From the NCBI GenBank assembly GCA_023100825.1, contig CP095846.1, forward strand, positions 310,001 through 374,000: a stretch of 64,000 nt of DNA, written 5' to 3'. Positions 10,155 to 18,145 of the stretch are shown in pieces; position 1 is the first letter of the stretch, and each line of letters starts with the position of its first letter. This DNA is from Nocardioidaceae bacterium SCSIO 66511 (GTDB lineage Bacteria > Actinomycetota > Actinomycetes > Propionibacteriales > Nocardioidaceae). Position numbers and translations under genes: made by a program. The notes beneath the pieces are model-generated. The model was given only the letters and a program-made list of their open reading frames with translations. It was not told the origin of the DNA and ran no database searches.

Positions 10155-12112
10155 GCGTCAGGAGCCTCGTCGACGTTGGTGACCGGGATGTCGATGTCGA
10201 CGATCTGGGATTCGATCGTCAAGGTGACCTTGCGGGCGTGGGCGCGGCCGGTGCGAGGATCGTAGGCGGTGAACACGTAGCGGCCGGTCGGCGGCAGCTG
10301 GAACGTATAACTGCCGTTCTCGTCGCAGTGCGTAGAACCGACCTGCTTGCCCATCGCCTCGCTCAGCGCGACGAGAGCGCCGGATGCCGGCGCACCGCCA
10401 CTGGTGATCACGCCGGAGACGGTGAGCTCGTCGGTGAGGGTGAGGTGCTGTTCGATCTCGTCGCCGGCGAAGTCGAACACGGTGGCGGCCGGCGCCCAGC
10501 CGACGGCATTCGCGATCACCACGTACGTACCCGGTCCGGGGAGTACGACTGAGTACCGGCCGCCGTTGTCGGCGCGGCCCCAGTCCAGTTGCTCGCCGTG
10601 CACGTCGAGGATCGAGACGAGGATCGTGCCGCGGGCGCTGTCGTCCGGCCGGGCCAGGCTGATCTCGCCGCTGACCACGGACTCTTGCCTCTCTCGGCCT
10701 TGGGTTCGCGCGAGCTCACGCTCGTGGTGCGTACGACGACCGGATGGTACGAGCGCGGCCAGCCCGGCGCAGACACCGGCAGCACCTGCGCCGAGTGCCA
10801 GCACAGCCCTGAAAGCGTCAGCAGAGGCGAGGGTCACGCCGCCGACCTCAACCGTGTACGTGGCCATGATCGCCGCAACCAGGGTGCTCGCAAGCGAGGT
10901 GCCGATCGAGCGGACCAGAGAGTTCAGGCCGTTCGCCGAGGCAGTCTCGGTGATCGGTACCGACGACATGATCAACGTCGGCATGGCCGCAAAGGTGAGT
11001 GCCGTCCCGATTCCGACCAGCGTAGAACCGATCACGACTGCGGCAACGGAGTCGGCGTAGATGATTCGGCCGACGTACGTGACTGCCATCAAGGCGGCAC
11101 CGACGATCAGCACCACTCGGCCGCCCCAACGAGCCAGCGACCATCCGGAGACGGGTGACATCGCAACCATCGCAAGTCCGGAGGGCACCATGGCCAGTCC
11201 GGCGGCCGTCACTCCGAGACCGAACCCGGCTCCGCTGGCGGCGGGCTGCTGCAGGACCTGAACGGTGACGAGCATGTTCACGAACATCGCGATGCCCGCA
11301 AAGATCGAGGCCAGGTTGGTCATCAGGACCGGGCGTTGAGCGCTGGTACGCATGTCGACCATCGGCTGGTTGACGCGCAGCTCCAACGGCACCCAGATGG
11401 CGAGCAGGACGAGCGAAGCTCCCAGTAAGCCCACGACCGACGGCTCGCCCCAACCCCACGTGCTGCCCTTCGAGATCGGCAGCAGGAGGCACACCAGAGC
11501 CGCCGAGAGCACCACCGCTCCCGGTACGTCGAACCGGCCGGGCGTACGTACGGGTGATTCACGCACCAGTACGAGCAACGCGGCGACCAGCACTGCACCA
11601 GTGATGGCACCGAACCAGAACACCGAGTGCCAACCGAGCCAGTCGGTCAGGACTCCCGCCAGGGGAAGACCGAGCGCCGAGCCGATGCCCATCGTCGCGC
11701 TCATCAAGGCAACCGCGGTACCGATGCGCTCCGGCGGGAGCTCGTCACGCAGGATGCTGATGCCGACCGCGATCAGCGACGCCCCGAATCCCTGTAGCGC
11801 CCGCCCGATGATCATCGTCACGAACGTGGCGCCCAGGGCGCAGATCACCGACCCGAGGATCATCGCCCCGAGCGCGACCAGCAGCATCCGTCGTTTGCCG
11901 TACATATCGGCCATCCGCGCGATGATCGGCGTACCGACGGCCGCGGTCAGCAAGGTGGCGGTGACCAGCCAGGAGGAGTCCGAAGCCGAGATGTCGAGGA
12001 GCTCGGGGAACTCCGGCAGCAGCGGGATCACCAACGTGAACTGCAGTGCAGAGACCATGCCGCAGAGCGACAGCACGAGGACGGCTACCCAGGCCGGCGC
12101 GGTACGAGGCAT
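10151..12112 (-). CDS. MFS transporter (DHA2-like) with two C-terminal carboxypeptidase-regulatory-like domains
   Basis: 653-residue protein. Residues 1 to about 465 form a drug:H+ antiporter-2 type major facilitator with about 14 helices, seen in MADMYGKRRMLL (motif A region), GRALQGFGAS and the GLPLAGVLTDWLGW loop. The tail (about 490-645) contains two beta-sandwich repeats of the carboxypeptidase regulatory-like/prealbumin kind: GTYVVIANAVGWAPAATVF, then GSYTFQLPPTGRYVFTAYD. Such domains normally occur on secreted or surface proteins; a fusion to an MFS pump is uncommon but is seen in some actinobacteria. Substrate unknown. The last bases overlap DUF2277 convergently. Confidence 0.88.
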   Translation of the reverse strand: MPRTAPAWVAVLVLSLCGMVSALQFTLVIPLLPEFPELLDISASDSSWLVTATLLTAAVGTPIIARMADMYGKRRMLLVALGAMILGSVICALGATFVTMIIGRALQGFGASLIAVGISILRDELPPERIGTAVALMSATMGIGSALGLPLAGVLTDWLGWHSVFWFGAITGAVLVAALLVLVRESPVRTPGRFDVPGAVVLSAALVCLLLPISKGSTWGWGEPSVVGLLGASLVLLAIWVPLELRVNQPMVDMRTSAQRPVLMTNLASIFAGIAMFVNMLVTVQVLQQPAASGAGFGLGVTAAGLAMVPSGLAMVAMSPVSGWSLARWGGRVVLIVGAALMAVTYVGRIIYADSVAAVVIGSTLVGIGTALTFAAMPTLIMSSVPITETASANGLNSLVRSIGTSLASTLVAAIMATYTVEVGGVTLASADAFRAVLALGAGAAGVCAGLAALVPSGRRTHHERELARTQGRERQESVVSGEISLARPDDSARGTILVSILDVHGEQLDWGRADNGGRYSVVLPGPGTYVVIANAVGWAPAATVFDFAGDEIEQHLTLTDELTVSGVITSGGAPASGALVALSEAMGKQVGSTHCDENGSYTFQLPPTGRYVFTAYDPRTGRAHARKVTLTIESQIVDIDIPVTNVDEAPDA

Positions 12113-12250
12113 CAGGCTCCTTGACTCGAGGGGGACCGGACCCAGTCTCGCCCACTGCAGAACTCACATGACGGCCCAGGTCGGCGGGCAATGCGGGTCG
12201 ACAGCGCTGGGCTATCCTCGGCCGGGAGGAACCTGGCGACGGAGGTACTG

Positions 12251-12709
12251 ATGAGCGAGCGGACCTGGAACGTCTACCTGGCCGGCGAGATCCACTCCGA
12301 CTGGCGCGACCGGATCGCGAAGGGCGTCGCCGAACAGGACCTGCCGGTCATCCTCACCAACCCGGTGACAGATCATCCGTCGAGCGACGATTGCGGCGTC
12401 GATATCCTCGGCGCGGAAGCCGACAAGTTCTGGCACGACCACAAGGGCGCCGGGGTCAACGCGGTCCGTACGCAGACGCTCCTGCGCGAAGCCGACATCG
12501 TCGTGGTCCGGTTCGGCGAGAAGTACAAGCAATGGAACGCTGCCTTCGACGCGGGTCAGGCGTCCGCGCTGGGTAAGCCCCTGATCACGCTGCACCCGCC
12601 AGAGCACGACCACGCCCTGAAGGAGATCAACCGCGCGGCGCTCGCCACTTGCCGCGAGCCCGAGCAGGTGGTTGCGATCCTCCGCTACGCGATCAGGGGC
12701 GAGCTCTAG
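12251..12709 (+). CDS. YtoQ family protein
   Basis: 152-residue cytoplasmic protein of the YtoQ family, with a nucleoside 2-deoxyribosyltransferase-like fold suggested by NVYLAGEIHSDWRD at the start and VVVRFGEKYKQWNAAFDAG. The catalytic role is not established in the family. GGAGG lies 6-7 bases before the ATG and fixes the start. It is flanked by a divergent MFS gene and a convergent ABC permease, so it is transcribed alone. Confidence 0.87.
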   Translation: MSERTWNVYLAGEIHSDWRDRIAKGVAEQDLPVILTNPVTDHPSSDDCGVDILGAEADKFWHDHKGAGVNAVRTQTLLREADIVVVRFGEKYKQWNAAFDAGQASALGKPLITLHPPEHDHALKEINRAALATCREPEQVVAILRYAIRGEL

Positions 12710-12716
12710 TTTCCGG

Positions 12717-13433
12717 TCACTCGTCGCCAGTGAGGTTGAACGACCGGAGACGATTACCCGCTAACCAGACGCCGGCGACGCTTGCGACGAGTGTGGCGAG
12801 CAGCGCGTAGAGCAGCGGAAGATCGGCGACCAGCGAGATGTCAGCGATGTCTCCGACGATGACGGCCGACCATCGGGTGATGCTCAGCCAGCGGACGCCG
12901 TCGAGCAGTCCTCCGAGCAAGCTCTCCCAGATCAGCAGGTAGATGAGGCCGATCACCACCGCATGTCGAGTCAGCACCGACAGCAGCGCGAAGATTGCGC
13001 AGTACGCTGCGCCGCTGATCGCCGAACCCACAGCGAATGCGAGCCCGAACAACGGTGTGCTCGGCTGTGCGATCAGGCCCGCGAGCAGCATCGGAAGAGC
13101 GCCGAAGAGCACAACGCATCCGAGCGCGACAACCAACTTGCTCGCCACGATCGTGTGACGTGAGATCGGCTTGGCAAGTAGGTAAGAGATGGAGCCGTCA
13201 TCGATCTCCGGTGCGAGCAGCCCAGACGTCGCGAGCAGCGCGAGGAGCGGCACGATCACCACCAGCCCCAGGCCATAGAGCGTGTTCTCCGCGGCCGCGT
13301 AGTCATCACCGGCGAGGGAGCGTACGAGAACGGCCATGCCCAGCAGGATGATCGGCAGTACGAGGAGCATCGCGCCACGCCACCGGCCGAAGATGCTTCG
13401 TACGCCCAGCCGGGCGATCGTCGAAGAGATCAT
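12717..13433 (-). CDS. ABC-2 type transporter permease
   Basis: 238-residue membrane protein with six hydrophobic helices, the layout of ABC-2 export permeases (helix pairs at about 20-38, 55-75, 95-120, 125-155, 160-175 and 205-230). The EIDDGSISYLLAKPISR motif after helix 2 is characteristic. It starts with an ATGA overlap with the upstream ATPase (13430-13433), so the two form one exporter. It is the last gene of a four-gene minus-strand operon. Substrate unknown. Confidence 0.88.
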   Translation of the reverse strand: MISSTIARLGVRSIFGRWRGAMLLVLPIILLGMAVLVRSLAGDDYAAAENTLYGLGLVVIVPLLALLATSGLLAPEIDDGSISYLLAKPISRHTIVASKLVVALGCVVLFGALPMLLAGLIAQPSTPLFGLAFAVGSAISGAAYCAIFALLSVLTRHAVVIGLIYLLIWESLLGGLLDGVRWLSITRWSAVIVGDIADISLVADLPLLYALLATLVASVAGVWLAGNRLRSFNLTGDE

Positions 13434-14344
13434 GACGACACCAAGTACGCGAAGACGCTCTCGAGAGACTCATCCGTCGGAGTCACCTCGAGCAGACGTA
13501 CGTCATGCGTACGCGCCAGCCGCGGCAATGCCTCGCTGAAACGGCCGAAGTCGGACGCCTCCACCTCGATGCCGCCCTCTGGTCGGAGCCGCGCTCCGCG
13601 AACCGACGGATCGCTCAGCAAGGTCGATGCCAGCAGGCGGTCGTTCGCGGTACGAAGGACGAACCGGTTCGGCCGATCTGTCATCAGTCGTCGGATCGCT
13701 CCGAAGTCGCCCGAGGCCGCATGCCGCCCCGACACCACGACCTCGACCTGGCGAGCTATCTGCTCGACGTCCTCCAAAATGTGCGAGCTGAACAGGACCG
13801 TCCTCCCCTCGGCGCCCATGGCGCGCAGCAGGTCCATCAGGTGGATCCGCTGCCGCGGGTCCATTCCGTTGAATGGCTCGTCCAGCAGCAGGACGGGCGG
13901 GTCGTGTACGAGCGCTGAGGCCATCTTGATCCGCTGTCGCATCCCCTTGGAGTACGTCGAGATCCTCCGGTCCTGCGCCTCGGTCATCTCGATCAGCGCG
14001 ATCGCGCGCGCTGCGGCGTCGCCGGCCGCAGCCAGCCCGTGCAGCTCGGCATTCGCGACGACGAACTGGCGTCCGGTCAGATAGTCCAACGACGCCTCGC
14101 GTTCCGGTACGAGACCGATGCTGCGGTAGACCGTCTCGTTGCGCCACAGCGGCACGCCATCGAGAGTGACCGTGCCGGTCGACGGCGCGAGGAAGCCCGA
14201 CATCAACGCGATCAGCGTCGACTTGCCGGCGCCGTTGGGTCCGAGTAGGCCGGTTACTCCGGGGCCGATCGTCATCGACACGTCGTTGACCGCGACGACA
14301 TTGCGGTACCACCGGGAAACGTGCTCGATCCGGATCTCACTCAT
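13430..14344 (-). CDS. ABC transporter ATP-binding protein
   Basis: 304-residue ATPase of the ABC-2 export class. Walker A is GPNGAGKST, the signature is YSKGMRQRIKMA (a degenerate LSGGQ), Walker B is VLLLDEPFNGMDP, and the H-loop is FSSHILEDVE. The C-terminal 90 residues are the variable extension found in drug or lipid exporters. A GAAGG-type ribosome binding site precedes the chosen ATG. It pairs with the downstream permease by a 4-base overlap and follows the first permease of the operon by 39 bases. Confidence 0.92.
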   Translation of the reverse strand: MSEIRIEHVSRWYRNVVAVNDVSMTIGPGVTGLLGPNGAGKSTLIALMSGFLAPSTGTVTLDGVPLWRNETVYRSIGLVPEREASLDYLTGRQFVVANAELHGLAAAGDAAARAIALIEMTEAQDRRISTYSKGMRQRIKMASALVHDPPVLLLDEPFNGMDPRQRIHLMDLLRAMGAEGRTVLFSSHILEDVEQIARQVEVVVSGRHAASGDFGAIRRLMTDRPNRFVLRTANDRLLASTLLSDPSVRGARLRPEGGIEVEASDFGRFSEALPRLARTHDVRLLEVTPTDESLESVFAYLVSS

Positions 14345-14383
14345 GCCGGCGCCTTCTTGCCTGAACGTCGCAATGCCTCGCAC

Positions 14384-15301
14384 TCATGCCTTCACCCTCC
14401 GGTAGCGAACCATCAGCGCTACAAGCGATCCGAGGATCGTGACGATCACGGCAGCGATGTACAGCAGACCCATGGCAGTACTGTCCGGTGGCGCCTCGGT
14501 TGCCGCCGGGGAGTCGAAACAGAAGACCTGTACGCCGTTCGCGAGTGTGTACGGAGAGAACAGCCCCGCGACCTCCCCGACCGTGTCTGTTCCGGTCTCG
14601 GTCGCGATCCCTTGGATGGTCGATACCACGGTGTAGCTGACGACAAGCACGACGATCACGGCTGCCACGGCAAGGCCCCGGCGGACGGTGAGCGCCGCGA
14701 CCAGCGCAGCCAACCCTGACAGGCATGCCGCCAGCAGAAGCGCACCGAGGGCGGCACTCAGGAAGCGCCCGGTCTCGCGGCCGAACGGTAGCTCGGCGAG
14801 TAGCCCGCCCACGTACAACACCAGTAGCGGAGCGCCGATGAGTATGAACGTCGCGACGGTCAGGGACGACATGCGCACCAGCACGTACGCCGGTCGACTC
14901 ATCGGCCGCGCCAGATAGAGCGTGATGGTGCCGAAGCGCAGGTCGCGCGAGATCAATGCTGGTGCCTGCGCTGCCACGAACACGGAGATCAGCAACTGCG
15001 TGGTGATCGGGTAGGTCGAGTACGCGACGATCTGCTCGTCGAGGCCGAGCAGGTCGCGCGCCTGGACCAGCACTCCGACCAGGATCAGCGCCGGGAGAAG
15101 CATCAGCGCCAGCAGCATCATCGGTAGCACCTTTGACCGCGCCGATCGACCGAGACCGTACGTGTTGCGCAAGCCGGTCAGGAAGAACGACCACGCCACC
15201 GCGCCGGGCTCCAAACGTGGACCGTTGTAGGGGCGATAGCCGAGATCGTGGATGACTCCGGTTCCCTGGCCACGCGGCTCTGGATCAGGAGGGCTGGACA
15301 C
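14384..15301 (-). CDS. ABC-2 type transporter permease
   Basis: 305-residue membrane protein. The cytoplasmic N-terminus carries the motif IHDLGYRPYNGPRL common in actinobacterial ABC-2 permeases, and about six helices follow with SRDLRFGTITLYLARPMSR after the second. I place the start at the GTG (VSSPPDP) that overlaps the end of the upstream ATPase by 17 bases, since GGGAGGTG just upstream serves as ribosome binding site; a GTG three codons earlier is possible. It forms the first exporter of the operon together with the upstream ATPase. Confidence 0.87.
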   Translation of the reverse strand: MSSPPDPEPRGQGTGVIHDLGYRPYNGPRLEPGAVAWSFFLTGLRNTYGLGRSARSKVLPMMLLALMLLPALILVGVLVQARDLLGLDEQIVAYSTYPITTQLLISVFVAAQAPALISRDLRFGTITLYLARPMSRPAYVLVRMSSLTVATFILIGAPLLVLYVGGLLAELPFGRETGRFLSAALGALLLAACLSGLAALVAALTVRRGLAVAAVIVVLVVSYTVVSTIQGIATETGTDTVGEVAGLFSPYTLANGVQVFCFDSPAATEAPPDSTAMGLLYIAAVIVTILGSLVALMVRYRRVKA

Positions 15302-16217
15302 CGCCGGCACCTCCCTCCCGGAACACGTCTTCGATGCGGTGGTGGCGTTCCTGCATCCGAACCAGTCCGAGACCGAGATCGACGGTGAGGTCACGCACGA
15401 CGTCCGGTGTGGACGCATCGCGTATGTCGACCTCGATCAGCGCGCCCTCGACAGGTCGCATTGTCAGTCCGGCGGCGACGAGTTCGCGACCCAGAACCTG
15501 GTTGGCATTGGCCCGGCCCTGGACCTCGATGAGGAGGCTGCCCGTCGCATGCAGGAAGTCGGTCGTTGCCGAGGACCGCAGCAACGTGCCGCTGTCGAGC
15601 ACGATCACGTGGTCGCTTACCTGCTCCAGTTCGCCGAGCAGATGCGAGGTGACGAGGACCGCGATGCCGAACTCTTTACCGACGCGCCGTACGAGGTCGA
15701 GCATGTCGTTGCGCGACGACGGGTCGAGGCCGTTGGTCGGCTCGTCGAGGAGTACGAGCCGTGGGTCGTGCGCCAGTGCTTGTGCGAGTTTTGCGCGCTG
15801 TTTCATCCCGGTCGAGTAGCCGCCGATCGGACGGTAGCGTTCCTCGGCCAGGCCGACATGGCGGAGTACGTCGGCCGCCCGCTCGCGCGCCGCGGCGTAC
15901 GGGAGTCCGGACATCTGACCCAAGTGCACGACCAGGTCGCTGGCGGACGTGTCGGCGGGCAGACAGTCGTGCTCTGGCATGTAGCCGACCAGGGACCGGA
16001 TCTGACTTCCGGCGGTCGCCACGTCGTACCCGAGCACCGTCGCGGTCCCGCTCGTCGCGGGTACCAGCCCGAGCAGGATCTTCACCAGCGTCGACTTGCC
16101 CGCACCGTTTGCGCCGACCAGCCCCGTTACGCCTTCCCCGACGCTGACGGTGAGGTTGTCGAGCGCAGTGACGCGTGGGTATCGCTTGGTCAGACCGGTG
16201 GTCTCGATGACGCCCAC
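15285..16217 (-). CDS. ABC transporter ATP-binding protein
   Basis: 310-residue ATPase, first gene of the double exporter operon. Walker A is GANGAGKST, the Q-loop lies in VGYMPEHDCLP, the signature is YSTGMKQRAKLAQ, Walker B is LVLLDEPTNGLDP, and the H-loop is VTSHLLGELE. The C-terminal extension resembles that of its paralogue downstream. Two ATPase-permease pairs in tandem suggest either two exporters or one heteromeric complex made from both. Confidence 0.92.
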   Translation of the reverse strand: MGVIETTGLTKRYPRVTALDNLTVSVGEGVTGLVGANGAGKSTLVKILLGLVPATSGTATVLGYDVATAGSQIRSLVGYMPEHDCLPADTSASDLVVHLGQMSGLPYAAARERAADVLRHVGLAEERYRPIGGYSTGMKQRAKLAQALAHDPRLVLLDEPTNGLDPSSRNDMLDLVRRVGKEFGIAVLVTSHLLGELEQVSDHVIVLDSGTLLRSSATTDFLHATGSLLIEVQGRANANQVLGRELVAAGLTMRPVEGALIEVDIRDASTPDVVRDLTVDLGLGLVRMQERHHRIEDVFREGGAGGVQPS

Positions 16218-16305
16218 CTGGCCAATCTAGCGGCTTTGGGTGACTTCGATGGGCTGGTTCGGGAGTCCGAGCGGACGACCGGGATGGTCGTTGAGCGGTG
16301 AGCAG

Positions 16306-16983
16306 TCAGGATTCGGAAATGGTGCTGAGGTGCGCCACGCACAGATCCGGTTCGGCGAAGGCATCGAGTCGATCGACTGTGATCGGCGACTTCCAGGTAT
16401 CCATGGCGCCCTGCATCAGGCCGAGGTGCACCGGGCAGATGACATCGGCTCGGTTCGACACCAGCTCGAGGAACGGGCAGTTCCGCAACCCGATCCTCGG
16501 GTTGTCGTCGTCGACCATCTGCTCGGGTTCGAAACCCAGTTCGTCGAGCAGGCTTCGCAGTCGTTCCACGGATCCGTCGGTATCGGGCCGTACGCCCGGG
16601 GGCTCCGAGTCCGCGGCTTCGGTCGCTTGCAAGCGACCCCACAGACGCCCGATCTTCAGCGCTCGCTCCTTGTGGTCGGGATCTGCGGCGAGGCCGGTTG
16701 CAAGGGCCGCGGCGAGAGTGTCGTAGCGACGGGGCCCCATGGGGTCCATCCCCGCGGCGGGTTCGAACAACTGTGCCGGGCGTCCGGGTGAGCCAGACTC
16801 GGCGGTCGTGCGGGTGACCTGTCCGTTGGCTACGAGCGCGTCGAGATGAAACCGCACGGTGTTGGCGTGGACGCCCAGCCGCTGGGCGATCTCGGCGATG
16901 CCGATCGGGCTGTCGGCCTCGCGGATCACCCGCCGAACCTCGGCCCGACGCCCTTCTCGCTGGCTCTGCGGTGGTGTCGTCAT
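16306..16983 (-). CDS. Winged-helix regulator with C-terminal cysteines (SufR/ArsR-like)
   Basis: 225-residue transcription factor. The N-terminal winged helix (about 8-70: IGIAEIAQRLGVHANTVRFHLDALVANGQV) is ArsR/DeoR-like. The C-terminal domain carries cysteines in RNCPFLELVSNRADVICPVHLG and a third in EPDLCVAHL, a layout like the Fe-S binding region of SufR-type regulators. That suggests a redox, NO or Fe-S sensor; the metal centre is inference. Its ATG overlaps the stop of the ferredoxin gene by four bases, so the two are co-transcribed. A palindrome 10 bases upstream of the ferredoxin gene is the likely operator. Confidence 0.82.
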   Translation of the reverse strand: MTTPPQSQREGRRAEVRRVIREADSPIGIAEIAQRLGVHANTVRFHLDALVANGQVTRTTAESGSPGRPAQLFEPAAGMDPMGPRRYDTLAAALATGLAADPDHKERALKIGRLWGRLQATEAADSEPPGVRPDTDGSVERLRSLLDELGFEPEQMVDDDNPRIGLRNCPFLELVSNRADVICPVHLGLMQGAMDTWKSPITVDRLDAFAEPDLCVAHLSTISES

Positions 16984-17339
16984 GGTGTCGCTGCTGCCTC
17001 GTCCTGTCTCGGTAGTGCCGCCACTAGAGGCGTGTCCACCCCCAACGCTCCGAGTCTGGCAGCCCCGCCGGGTGAGCCGAGCGCGTGGTCGCGGCCGGAC
17101 AGCGGCTCGGCGAAGAACGCCGCGTTGTCGGCAAGGAACGGCTCGAGTTCGTCTGGCAGGTCGTCTTCGTAGTAGATCGCCTCGACCGGGCAGACCGGCT
17201 CGCACGCTCCGCAGTCAACGCATTCGTCGGGATGGATGTACAGCGACCGACTGCCCTCGTAGATGCAGTCGACCGGGCACTCGTCGACACAGCCACGATC
17301 AAGTACGTCTACACAGGGTTGCCCAATCACGTACGTCAT
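16980..17339 (-). CDS. fdxA: Seven-iron ferredoxin
   Basis: 119-residue electron carrier with [3Fe-4S] and [4Fe-4S] clusters. The cysteine pattern CVDVLDRGCVDECPVDC then CVDCGACEPVCPVEAI is that of actinobacterial/Azotobacter-type FdxA, with the longer C-terminal tail usual in the group. The start ATG gives MTYVIGQPC, the conserved N-terminus; a longer frame upstream would cross the operator palindrome. It is first in an operon with the cysteine-containing regulator and divergent from the DUF2249-cupin gene across only 55 bases. Confidence 0.93.
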   Translation of the reverse strand: MTYVIGQPCVDVLDRGCVDECPVDCIYEGSRSLYIHPDECVDCGACEPVCPVEAIYYEDDLPDELEPFLADNAAFFAEPLSGRDHALGSPGGAARLGALGVDTPLVAALPRQDEAAATP

Positions 17340-17348
17340 GGCGTAGAG

Positions 17349-17371
17349 TTTACACAAGTTCAGCTTGTAAA
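17349..17371. promoter_or_regulatory. Palindromic operator candidate between fdxA and DUF2249 gene
   Basis: Perfect inverted repeat ACAAG-TTCAG-CTTGT (17354-17368), extended by TTT and AAA on its flanks, in the 55-base divergent promoter region. It is AT-rich against a GC-rich background and is the natural site for the winged-helix regulator encoded in the fdxA operon. No binding data; the assignment is inferred from position. Confidence 0.6.
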
Positions 17372-17394
17372 AAATCATCAGACGAGGAGACCCG

Positions 17395-18021
17395 ATGCCA
17401 CCGGACACTGCGAGCGATTCCGCCGTTCAAGAGTTGGACGTACGTGGGATGCGCAAGCTCGATAAGCATCCGGCGATCTTCAAGACCTATTCGGAGCTGC
17501 CCGTCGGCGCGGCGTTCGTACTGGTCAACGACCATGACCCGAAGCATCTGCACGACGAGTTCGAGGCCGACCACGCCAGCAGCTACGACTGGGAGTACCT
17601 CAACCGTGAAATGCGCGATTGGCGCATCAAGATCACCAAGCTGGCCGGCACTCCGCTGCCGCGGGTGCTCGTGAACACCGCGACGCTTGCCGCAGAAGCC
17701 GCCCCCGACGTCACCGGTGCTGGCTGGAAGCTCGATGCAAGAGAGCGCGATCTCGACTCCAACGTCATCATCCTGCCGCCGGGCGAAACGATCGACGCCC
17801 ACGCCGGGCCCGATCTCGATGTGCTCATCCATGTCCTGGCCGGCGGTGGTCAGCTCGAAACCGAGTTGACCACGATCGACCTCGAACCGGGTGCCCTGCT
17901 CTGGATGCCGCGGCGCTCGCAACGCAAGTTCACCGCGGGCGTCGACGGGCTCAGCTACCTCACCGTGCACCAGCGGCGCCAGGCACTCGTACTCGACACG
18001 ACACAACTGACGTCGCGGTAG
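17395..18021 (+). CDS. DUF2249 domain fused to a cupin-like domain
   Basis: 208-residue cytoplasmic protein. The N-terminal DUF2249 domain (about 12-85) has ELDVRGM, the PAIFKTYSELPVGAAFVLVNDHDPKHL core and a WRIKI strand. The C-terminal half (about 105-200) is a beta-barrel of the cupin type (NVIILPPGETIDAHAGPDLDV, EPGALLWMPRRSQRKF). DUF2249 proteins are commonly linked to nitrogen-oxide or low-oxygen metabolism, and the divergent ferredoxin/regulator pair fits a redox role. A GAGGAG site precedes the ATG. ctaD follows 39 bases downstream on the same strand, so the two were probably one transcript before the IS insertion. Confidence 0.85.
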   Translation: MPPDTASDSAVQELDVRGMRKLDKHPAIFKTYSELPVGAAFVLVNDHDPKHLHDEFEADHASSYDWEYLNREMRDWRIKITKLAGTPLPRVLVNTATLAAEAAPDVTGAGWKLDARERDLDSNVIILPPGETIDAHAGPDLDVLIHVLAGGGQLETELTTIDLEPGALLWMPRRSQRKFTAGVDGLSYLTVHQRRQALVLDTTQLTSR

Positions 18022-18060
18022 CGATCCACAAAACCATGTACTAGATCAGGGGTGGGAGCA

Positions 18061-18145
18061 GTGACCGCCACCGAGACTTCCCGAAAGACAACGACGACGT
18101 CGCGGCCGAACACACTCGGCCGGAGGATCGTCAAGGTCGTCACGA
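18061..18145 (+). pseudogene. ctaD: ctaD 5' fragment (N-terminus of cytochrome c oxidase subunit I)
   Basis: GTG start with GGGAG 6 bases upstream encodes a 28-residue cytoplasmic N-terminus (TATETSRKTT...GRRIVKVVT) and one base of the next codon, then is cut by the IS256-family element. The rest of ctaD resumes at 19553. Joining the two across one copy of the 8-bp target duplication restores [12 protein letters not shown] with no frame change, giving a 552-residue protein, normal for actinobacterial CtaD. Confidence 0.88.
18138..18145. repeat. Left target-site duplication of IS256-family element
   Basis: CGTCACGA, identical to the eight bases at 19545-19552 on the other side of the element. 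Eight or nine bases is the duplication length expected for IS256-family transposition. Confidence 0.92.

Noticed and set aside
16980-17408. Longer ferredoxin start upstream of 17339
   Set aside because: It would run across the operator palindrome and the start of the divergent gene; the conserved N-terminus MTYVIGQPC begins at 17339.
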